Below are positions 61,301 to 64,000 of a DNA stretch of 64,000 bases, one piece after another. Within the stretch, counting starts at the first letter, position 1. Every line of letters begins with the position of its first letter. The position numbers and the translations under genes are program-made. Origin of the DNA: Streptomyces violaceusniger Tu 4113 (GTDB lineage: Bacteria; Actinomycetota; Actinomycetes; Streptomycetales; Streptomycetaceae); contig NC_015957.1 in NCBI RefSeq assembly GCF_000147815.2, forward strand, positions 6,076,001-6,140,000, read 5' to 3'. Under the pieces are notes generated by a model. That model saw only the letters and a program-made list of their open reading frames with translations. It made no database searches and was not told where the DNA came from.

Positions 61301-64000
61301 ACCATTCACCGCCGCAACCGCCACGCCCCCCGTCAGCAACGGCCGTACCTCATCTTCCGACACCGCCACCGAAACCATCGCCCCACCAGACGGCAACGCC
61401 TGCATCAAACGACCCCGAGCAGCCACCACCCGCGCCGCATCCTCCAACGACCACACACCCGCCACATACGCCGCAGCCAACTCACCAATCGAATGACCCA
61501 GCAGGTAATCCGGCTTCACACCCCAGGACGACACCAACGCGAACAACGACACCTCAAGCGCAAACAAACCCGCCTGCGTATACGCCGTCTCCCCGATCAA
61601 CCCCGCGTCATCACCCCACACCACCTCACCCAAAGGCCGCTCCAAATACCGGTCCAGCTCCCCACACACCTCATCCCACACCCCCGCGAACACCGGATAC
61701 GCCTCATACAACCCACGCCCCATCCCCAACCGCTGCGACCCCTGACCCGCAAACACCACACCCAACCCACCACCAACCGGAACCCCCACAACCACCGAAC
61801 CCAACCCACCCAACAACTCACCACGACCCGCACCCACCACCACCGCACGATGCGACAACGCAGAACGAGCAGCCACCAACGACCACCCCACATCCACCAG
61901 ATCCAACCCAGGATCGCCCGCCACAAACTCCCGCAACCGCTCCGCCTGCGCCCGCACCGCCGCCTCACCCACACCCGAAACCACCCACGGCACAGCAGGC
62001 AGCCCCACACGCTCGCCCCCAGCCTCCTCCCCCACCACCACAGGCGCCTGCTCCACAAGCACATGCGCATTCGTCCCGCTCACCCCGAACGCCGACACAC
62101 CCACCCGACGCGGCCGATCCACATCCGGCCACACCACCTGCTCAGTCAGCAACTCCACCCCACCAACCGACCAATCCACATGCGGCGACGGCTCATCCAC
62201 ATGCAGCGTTCGCGGCAACACACCGTTGCCCAGGGCCAGAACCATCTTGATGAGTCCGGCGACACCCGCGGCCGCCTGGGTGTGTCCGATGTTGGACTTC
62301 ACCGAGCCCAGCAGCAACGGCCGCCCCGGGTCCCGGTCCTGACCATAGGTGGCCAACAGGGCCTGCGCCTCGATCGGATCACCCAGCGTCGTCCCCGTAC
62401 CATGCGCCTCCACCGCATCAACATCCCGAGCAGCAAGCCCGGCGCTCGCCAGCGCCTGCCGGATCACCCGCTGCTGCGACGGACCATTCGGCGCCGTCAA
62501 CCCATTCGACGCACCATCCTGATTCACCGCCGAACCCCGCACCACCGCCAACACCCGATGCCCAAGACGCTCGGCATCGGACAACCGCTCCACCACCAGC
62601 ATCCCCACACCCTCGGAGAAACCGGTCCCGTCCGCCGCCCCCGCGAACGCCTTGCACCGACCGTCCGCGGCGAGGCCGCGCTGACGGGAGAACTCCACGA
62701 ACAGACTCGGTGTCGCCATCACCGTGACACCGCCCGCAAGCGCCAGCGAACACTCACCCGACCGCAGCGCCTGCACCGCCAGATGCAATGCCACCAGTGA
62801 CGACGAACATGCCGTATCCACCGTCAGTGCTGGTCCCTCGAGGCCCAGGACATAGGCGATCCGGCCGGACATCACCGACGCCGAATTGCCCGTTCCGACG
62901 TGGCCCTCGAACTCCTGAGGCTGATCTCCGCCCAAAAGGCTGACGTAGTCCTGGCCATTGGTACCGGCGAACACTCCCGTCGTGCTGCCCCGCAGCGACC
63001 GAGGATCGATCCCCGCCCGCTCGAACGCCTCCCACGACGCCTCCAGCAGCAGCCGCTGCTGCGGATCCATCGCGGTCGCCTCACGTGGGGAGATACCGAA
63101 GAACCCGGCGTCGAACGTGGTCGCGTCATGTATGAAGCCACCTGTCCGCGTGTACGAGGTCCCCGGGTGGCCAGGGTCGCTGTGGAAGAGTCCGGCCAGG
63201 TCCCAGCCACGGTCCGCGGGGAAGGCCGACATCGCGTCCCCGCCCTCGGTGAGAAGACGCCACAGATCCTCCGGCGAGCTCACCCCGCCGGGGAAGCGGC
63301 AGCTCATTCCTACGATCACGATCGGATCGTCGTCCACGAGGGTCCTGCTCGGCTCGGTGCGCAGGGGCTTTGCGGCCGTCCCCAGCGCTTCGGAGCACGC
63401 GTATTCCGCCAGGGCGAGTGGGGTCGGGTAGTCGAATACGGCAGTGGCCGGAAGCCGCAGACCGGTCGCGGCACCCAGCCGGTTGCGGAATTCGACCGCT
63501 GTCACGGAGTCGAAGCCGAGTTCTTTGAAGGCGCGATGGGACGGCACGCTCTCCGGGTCGGTATGCCCGAGCACCACCGCGGCGTTACGGCGCACCAAGT
63601 CGAGCAGCAGTCGCCGCTGCCCGGCCCCGTCGAGCCCGGCCAAACGCTCGCCGAGTCCGGACCGGCCAATGCCCGTCTCCTCGACGACGGAAGCGGCTCC
63701 CGCGTCGACGAGTCGCCGTACTTCCGGAAGGTCGGCGAGCAGGGGACTGGGCCTGGTCGCGGTGAAGGCGGCGTAATGGCGTTCCCACTCGATGTCGGCG
63801 ACGGTGACCACCGTGTCGCCCTGCTCGACGGCCGTACGGAGAGCGGCCACGGCCAGTTCGGGGGAGAGTGCCGGAACACCATGCCGCCGGGCCACCTCGC
63901 CGGCTTCGGTTTCCCCCATACCGCCACCGGCCCACAGGCCCCAGGCCACGGAGGTCGCCACCAGGCCCTGGGCCCTGCGGCACTCGGCCAGCGCGTCGAG
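43346..64000 (-). CDS. Type I modular PKS, last 4 modules plus part of a fifth, partial at window end
   Basis: The frame is open to the right window edge (over 6,880 residues). Domains from the N-terminal side: end of a KR (64000-~63730) and ACP (Ser ~63508); module A KS (~63337-62050)-AT-KR-ACP (Ser ~59121); module B KS (~58955-57660)-AT-KR-ACP (~54743); module C KS (~54577)-AT-DH-ER-KR-ACP (~48592); module D KS (~48420)-AT-DH-KR-ACP (~43632) and a C-terminal docking tail. All complete KSs have TACSSS, HGTGT and NIGHT. ATs of A, B and D are malonyl-type (GHSIGE or GHSVGE; HAFH, or YAFH in A); C is methylmalonyl-type (RVDVVQ, GHSQGE, YASH). KR A lacks LDD and has AGVWGSG (A1-type); B and C have LDD (B-type). 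C is fully reducing. In D the DH has lost its His and the KR its NADPH and Tyr motifs. No thioesterase; the chain passes to another PKS. Product unknown. Confidence 0.95.
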   Translation of the reverse strand, partial: LDALAECRRAQGLVATSVAWGLWAGGGMGETEAGEVARRHGVPALSPELAVAALRTAVEQGDTVVTVADIEWERHYAAFTATRPSPLLADLPEVRRLVDAGAASVVEETGIGRSGLGERLAGLDGAGQRRLLLDLVRRNAAVVLGHTDPESVPSHRAFKELGFDSVTAVEFRNRLGAATGLRLPATAVFDYPTPLALAEYACSEALGTAAKPLRTEPSRTLVDDDPIVIVGMSCRFPGGVSSPEDLWRLLTEGGDAMSAFPADRGWDLAGLFHSDPGHPGTSYTRTGGFIHDATTFDAGFFGISPREATAMDPQQRLLLEASWEAFERAGIDPRSLRGSTTGVFAGTNGQDYVSLLGGDQPQEFEGHVGTGNSASVMSGRIAYVLGLEGPALTVDTACSSSLVALHLAVQALRSGECSLALAGGVTVMATPSLFVEFSRQRGLAADGRCKAFAGAADGTGFSEGVGMLVVERLSDAERLGHRVLAVVRGSAVNQDGASNGLTAPNGPSQQRVIRQALASAGLAARDVDAVEAHGTGTTLGDPIEAQALLATYGQDRDPGRPLLLGSVKSNIGHTQAAAGVAGLIKMVLALGNGVLPRTLHVDEPSPHVDWSVGGVELLTEQVVWPDVDRPRRVGVSAFGVSGTNAHVLVEQAPVVVGEEAGGERVGLPAVPWVVSGVGEAAVRAQAERLREFVAGDPGLDLVDVGWSLVAARSALSHRAVVVGAGRGELLGGLGSVVVGVPVGGGLGVVFAGQGSQRLGMGRGLYEAYPVFAGVWDEVCGELDRYLERPLGEVVWGDDAGLIGETAYTQAGLFALEVSLFALVSSWGVKPDYLLGHSIGELAAAYVAGVWSLEDAARVVAARGRLMQALPSGGAMVSVAVSEDEVRPLLTGGVAVAAVNGPESVVLSGDEEAVRAVEEVFLGRGVRTRWLRVSYAFHSSRMDGMLAEFGEVLRGVEFRTPSVPVVSNVSGVVAGEELCSPEYWVRHVRETVRFADGLETLRGLGVGSFLELGPDGTLTALVDGDGLAVLRPDRPEPLTVMAALGGLFVRGVEVDWAAVFPGARRVDLPTYAFQRERFWLEPSAVEPASSAVDAAFWDAVERGDAEILGVDADQPLSAALPALASWRRARREESVVDGWRYRLGWVPVTGVPSGEVLTGTWLVVVEPGADGGDVAVALRSAGAVVRVVAAVEPGDVAVAGVVSLLSVEATVSLLQDLLAAGVDAPLWCVTRGAVSVADRDVLDPYASAVWGLGRVIGLEHPDRWGGLIDLPTEVDARTGSLLAGVLAGHTGEDQVAIRAAEAWGARLSRVTPAADTSAGWHGRGAALITGGTGALGGHVARWLAGTGVERIVLTSRRGIEAPGATELVTELEELGAQVAVAACDVADRDAVAALLAGIPDLRVVVHAAGVPSWGALDSLTSDEFEESVRSKVAGAAHLDALLTDADLDAFVLFSSVAGVWGSGRQGAYAAANAFLDGLAWRRRGVGLVATSVAWGMWDGGGMAVGGEEFLVERGVSGMAPGAAVVALRRALCDDETAIVVADVDWERFGARFTALRPSPLLSELIADTSEPIASTAGEFAATLSGLSRQERHRAVAELVRTHAAKVLGHPHPTAIDLDRTFQELGFDSLTAVELRDRLSTATQLRFPASVIFDYPTPGALAEHVCGEALGLAEEIQIPHTPSAVDDDPIVIVGMSCRFPGGVDSPEALWRLVSAGEDAVSPFPSDRGWDLAGVYDADATRSGRSYVRSGGFLHDAAEFDAGFFGISPREALAMDPQQRLLLEASWEAFERAGIPASTLKGSQTGVFVGASAQGYGGGDGQAPEGSEGYRLTGNASSVVSGRVAYTFGLEGPAVTVDTACSSSLVALHWAVRALRSGECSLALAGGVTVMATPATFVEFSRQRGLAADGRCKSFAAGADGTGWSEGVGMVLVERLSDAERNGHPVLAMVSGSAVNQDGASNGLTAPNGPSQQRVIRQALASAGLAARDVDAVEAHGTGTTLGDPIEAQALLAAYGQDRDPGRPLWLGSVKSNIGHTQAAAGVAGVIKMVMALRSGVLPRTLHVDEPSPHVDWSVGGVELLTEQVVWPDVDRPRRVGVSAFGVSGTNAHVIVEQAPRVVEAEDERVGLPAVPWVVSGQSEAAVYAQVKRLRGAVADNPEWDLVDVGWSLVAARSALSHRAVVVGAGRDELLGGLGSVVVGVPVGGGLGVVFAGQGSQRLGMGRGLYEAYPVFAGVWDEVCGELDRYLERPLGEVVWGDDAGLIGETAYTQAGLFALEVSLYRLIISWGVKPDYLLGHSIGELAAACVAGVWSLEDAARVVAARGRLMQALPSGGAMVSVAVSEDEVRPLLTGGVAVAAVNGPESVVISGDKDEVAEIAGVLAGRGVRTRWLRVSHAFHSSRMDGMLAEFGEVLRGVEFRAPSLPVVSNVSGVVAGEELCSPEYWVRHVRETVRFADGLDTLRGLGVGSFLELGPDGTLTALADGDGLAVLRPDRPEPTAAMEALGGLFVRGIQVDWAAVFPGGRRVDLPTYAFQRQRFWLESSSVQPATSAVDAAFWDAVERGDTQALGVDEEQPLSAALPALASWRRAQQEQSVVDGWRYRLGWTPVTGVPSGEVLTGTWLVVVEPGADGTDRTDGDDVAIVLRSAGADVRVVAAVEPGDVAVAGVVSLLSVEATVSLLQNLVAAGVDAPLWCVTRGAVSVADGDVVDPDQAGVWGLGRVIGLEHPDRWGGLIDLPMVMDDHAGEALAAILAGHTGEDQIAIRATGTWAARLTRAEPTAAVSAAWRGRGTALVTGGTGALGRHVARWLADTGLERIVLTSRRGSEAAGVAQLVAELGDRVRVVACDVADREALAALLGTIPDLRTVVHAAGVLDDGVLESLTPERIRDVMRAKADGARHLHELTRDTGLDAFVLFSSAAGTVGNPGQGSYAAANAALDGLAQRRRAEGLVATSVAWGAWADSGMAAGVARSQGMDPQSALSALGLVLAADETTVMVADIDWATFGARLTASRPSPLLRELLRDVSLPAGSAGSGAADAFATRLEAMAERERTATVLDLVRTHVAAVLGHAASEAIDPARPFQEIGFDSLTAVELRNRLTAATGARFPASVIYDYPTPVALAEHVCREALGLADRTPVPVAPRPVDDEPIAIIGMSCRFPGGVSSPEDLWGLLADGRDAVSEFPADRGWNLAELYDPDPGHPGSSYVRAGGFLDDAAAFDPGFFGISPREAIAMDPQQRLLLEVAWEAFERAHMSPATLKGSRTGVFIGTNGQDYAALASGAPQSAEGYLGTGSAASVASGRLAYTFGLEGPAVTVDTACSSSLVALHLAAQALRSGECSLALAGGATVMATPAAFLEFSRQRALAADGRCKAFAAAADGTGWGEGAGMLLVERLSDAERNGHRVLAVMRGSAVNQDGASNGLTAPNGPSQQRVIRQALANARLSATDIDVVEAHGTGTSLGDPIEAHALLATYGQERPEDQPLWLGSVKSNIGHTQAAAGVAGVIKMVMAMRHGVLPRTLHVDEPSPHVDWTAGQVALLVEAREWPRGGAPRRAGVSSFGVSGTNAHVIVEQGPVAVRPDVVDGPEPVPGPLPESASGSSPESAPERLSDQHRTALPLPWVLSGAGEAGLRGQVERLTSFIDAHPELDPADVGWTLVAGRSLQLHRAVVVGTDLAELRRGLDAIETGGAAQPGREVVFVFPGQGSQWVGMALELMESSPVFAGRMRECADALAPFADWSLFDVLADERALGRVDVVQPVLWAVMVSLAELWRSYGVVPSAVVGHSQGEIAAACVAGGLTLADGARVVALRSKALLALSGQGGMVSVPVPADRLRDRPGLSVAAVNGPASTVVSGAVEVLDAVLAEFPEAKRIPVDYASHSPQVEEIREELAEALAPVRPGAGQIAFHSTVTGRLTDPRALDADYWYRNLRHTVEFQSTLETLMGQGHTAFVEVSPHPVLTVGIQDTADAVDTGIVVTGSLRRDDGGPARFLTALADLHTRGVDVDWRPLFAGARTVDLPTYAFQRERFWLEPVRPVTQASGLGLGDIEHPLLGAVLPLPGTEGGVLTGLLSLAGQPWLADHRVRGTVVFPGTGFVELALQAGQHFGHPVVEELTLQAPLVVPDQGGVQVQVAVSAADESGRRPVTVHSCRAGEWLLHASGTLGGTDAPGATAPFRSLEVWPPEGARSVDVSGMYQAMAERGHGYGPAFQGLRAAWTRDDEIYAEVTLEPTAQDVAARCGAHPALLDAALHGVGLGRFLTEPGQAYLPFSWSKVALHAVGASAIRVVVSPAGPDAVSLEVADPAGAPVLSVASLALRPLSGRQIADPRGMDQDALYRVDWGETPLPTTMAAEAPVEFDALGCALGDDLGPDTPVPDVVVLRCESAGDAVSTVVARALTAIRRWLADERCARSRLAVLTRGAVSTAPGENVEDLGAAAVWGLLRSAQAEHPDRFVLVDHDGHQDSGTVLAAAVAAGHPHLALRRGRVLTPRLAPLTPPATIPADGDGTPWRMDVTSQGTLENLAAVPCPEAADVLGAGQVRVAMHAAGVNFRDVVVALGMIPGQDVIGSEGAGVVLDIGPGVSGLTPGDRVMGLFSGAFGPVALTDHRLLARLPEGWSFADAAATPVVFLTALYGLMDLAGLRSGESVLVHSAAGGVGMAATQVARWLGAEVYATASPGKWDTLRAGGVADDRIASSRTLEFAERFDRVDVVLNSLAGEYVDASLGLLADGGRFLEMGKTDIRDGERVAAEHGVRYQAFDLMDAGPDRIGELLQLLVSLFEQGVFTPLPTRFWDVRRAGDALRFLSQARHIGKLVLSVPQPLRERDTVLITGGTGTLGGLVARHLVERHGVRDVVLAGRRGPDAPGAAELAAALRESGAQVRVVACDVADRDELARLLDTMPGLRMVVHTAGVLDDGVVESLTAERVREVLRPKVDAAWHLHELTAGRELAEFVVFSSAAGVLGSPGQGAYAAANAWLDALMAHRRAAGLPGVSVAWGLWAERSGMTGHLSDRDLARMARAGATPLATDQGLRLLDSARAATEAVVLATPLDAAALRAQADAGALPALFHGLVRAPIRRATGAGSGEDASSLRDRMTAMPVVEREQHVLDLVRTHVATVLGHGTPADVDTARTFAETGFDSLTAVELRNRLRTATGVGLPATAIFDYPTPAVLAGRLLRELDGTVDEAVPPPAAPAATGHDPVVIVGMACRYPGGVTSPEELWELLDTGRDAVSDLPDDRGWDLDGLYSADPDSTGTSYVRAGGFVYDAGEFDAGFFGISPREALAMDPQQRLLLEVAWEAVERAGIPAASLKGSQTGVFVGAASQGYGTGAGQAAEGSEGYFLTGGAGSVVSGRLSYTFGLEGPAVTVDTACSSSLVALHLAAQALRSGECSLALAGGVTVMANPGIFVEFSRQRGLAADGRCKAFADAADGTGWGEGVGLLLLERLSDARRNGHRVLAVVRGSAVNQDGASNGLTAPNGPSQQRVIRAALAGAGLATSDVDAVEAHGTGTSLGDPIEAQALLATYGQKRERPLLLGSIKSNIGHTQSAAGVAGVIKMVLAMGHEMLPRTLHLDQPSTHVDWSAGAVELLTEPVEWPSVSRVRRAGVSSFGVSGTNAHVILEQPPAEPGADPEPAPEPAPAPEPAPAPEPAPAVLPWVLSGRGEHGLRAQAARLRSFLAAHPGPDPVDVGWSLATTRSALSHRAAVVGADRAELLDGLAALAAGEPTPGVVLGTAGPGRVALLFAGQGAQRPRMGRELYETFPVFAVAWDEVCAALDPYLDRPLDEVVSDATGALDATAYAQAGLFALEVALFRLVSSWGVRPDYLLGHSVGELAAAYVAGLWSLEDAAKVVAARGRLMGALPPGGAMVALAVPEDQARPFLTDRVALAAVNGPSSVVVSGDEDAVNGVAEAMAARGVKTRWLRVSHAFHSPLMDEMLTAFAEVLGTVDFRTPRIPVVSDLTGSVAGEELCSPAYWVRQVRETVRFSDGLDRLRELGTGTFLELGPDGTLTALAQAQVTGADAEFIPTLRADRPEPVTVTTALGQLHTRGVELDWAAVFPGTRRVELPTYAFQRSRFWLEPSRTPGDAAGLGLGALDHPLVGATVPLPDADGVLLTGRISADAHSWPTGRRALGVPLFPAAGFLELVLQAGLQFDCRTVDELTLHEPLVLPERGGAEVQVSVRDADESGRRPVTVYCRRDRRWVRHATAVLGADQPPAPASHTESWPPTGARPLESTGTPAWRRGDEVFLDIELPETSGAKAGRWTLHPALLDRALCAEALAGLVTEPERTHLPFSWTGITLHTEGATRLRVTLAPTGPDTVSLQAADTAGTPVLSVDSLVLRPVSGQRLRQANASLFRTAWTVCAAPSEPDLGLVRWGLVGDPDAWKPDTLGAPVAVYPDLAAIEDVPDVVLLPCVSEGATASEVALRTAAAVRTWLDEERFTPARLVLVTGRALAVASGEEVEDLAAAAVWSLVEGVQAAHAGRITLVDTDACDLRLLPAAVAVGKGRIAVRASAVLVPELAAAAVTEQNPPVWGPGTVLVTGGSAMDVARHLIVERGVNDLVVAGEGDTARNGDTAGLEALGATVRLAPCDPADRQALAGLLETIPRLRSVVHTAAADPERTPAHALTPEILRARLRSGLEAAWNLHLATRDLELDRFVLLTSADGTLTPAYADALAAYRRALGLPAVSVSTDLGLALFDAACAGPGEAVRVTTAAAVPARTEPAQRPVDQPVAAEVSATTLLERLAGRSEDEQEEILLELVRDQVATVLGHPDAAMVDPDRGFVDMGFDSVAAVKLRNQLTRATRLELPASLTFDHPTAVELARHLRTEMLPDDAAAAILVLEELNKLDESILDLDPASAARVRISTLLQDLSAKWIERTDHP
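47040..47125 (-). repeat. PEPAP repeats in the KS-AT linker of module D
   Basis: The linker after KS of module D encodes iterated [10 protein letters not shown], with a GGGCTCGGGTGCCGGGGC unit repeated about three times on the + strand. Other modules have ordinary linkers here. Confidence 0.8.
56690..62560 (-). repeat. Near-identical DNA patches shared by PKS modules A and B
   Basis: Several blocks of module B recur in module A with an offset of about 4,374-4,380 bases. The clearest, 57173-57528 against 61547-61902, differs at one base in ~355. Others are ~57680-57842 with ~62056-62222 and ~57978-58149 with ~62358-62529. They cover KS ends, KS-AT linkers and AT parts. Codons in these blocks end in G/T (TTG, GGT, GTG, CGT, TTT) rather than C. 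Confidence 0.85.

Overview
This is a 64 kb stretch of very GC-rich DNA with strong third-position GC bias, frequent GTG/TTG starts, rare TTA codons, LAL and TetR regulators, Tat-secreted glycoside hydrolases and giant modular polyketide synthase (PKS) genes. All of this points to a Streptomyces or close relative, probably from an accessory-rich part of the chromosome.

Left edge (1-7 kb): a leftward modular PKS gene starts at 2236 and runs off the window. Its loading module opens with a CoA-ligase/adenylation domain followed by the start of a ketoreductase-like structural domain, so it activates a free carboxylic acid starter. Divergent from it is an FAD monooxygenase, and tail-to-tail with that is a LAL regulator carrying a TTA (bldA) codon. 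Together they look like the border of one biosynthetic gene cluster.

Middle (7.5-34 kb): mostly metabolic and secreted-enzyme genes. They include a nitroreductase, a zinc alcohol dehydrogenase, a Baeyer-Villiger-type monooxygenase operon with a beta-propeller (lactonase-like) protein and a divergent TetR, and a complete sdhCAB operon. A decayed oxygenase/MarR locus follows, with one frameshifted FAD monooxygenase and a sharp deletion junction between two 5'-truncated divergent genes. Then come plant-cell-wall enzymes (PL1 pectate lyase, GH43, GH127 with a ricin-type lectin domain), secreted protease and inhibitor genes, a methyltransferase, a nucleotidyltransferase, a two-component system, a membrane protein, an EamA exporter and a LysR regulator.

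35-40.3 kb: a compact class I lanthipeptide locus. A 60-residue precursor with an F-D-L-D leader box and a C-terminal core containing three cysteines is followed by a strong 13-bp-stem hairpin, a full-length LanB dehydratase (glutamylation plus elimination domains) and a translationally coupled LanC cyclase. No dedicated transporter, protease, decarboxylase or immunity gene is visible beside it; only an MFS exporter remnant lies upstream. This is the best candidate in the window for an undescribed system.

40.4-64 kb: a truncated Tat-type ORF, a YcnI-like membrane-anchored protein and a Lys/Ala-rich protein lead into a second leftward cluster. That cluster consists of a cytochrome P450 and the last four complete modules, plus part of a fifth, of a giant type I PKS (over 6,880 residues in the window). 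Two PKS modules share near-identical DNA patches with unusual codon usage, the fingerprint of recombination or gene conversion. The final module has visibly dead DH and KR domains and ends in a docking helix rather than a thioesterase. Whether the left and right PKS genes belong to one pathway cannot be decided here; about 41 kb of unrelated genes separates them, which favours two clusters.
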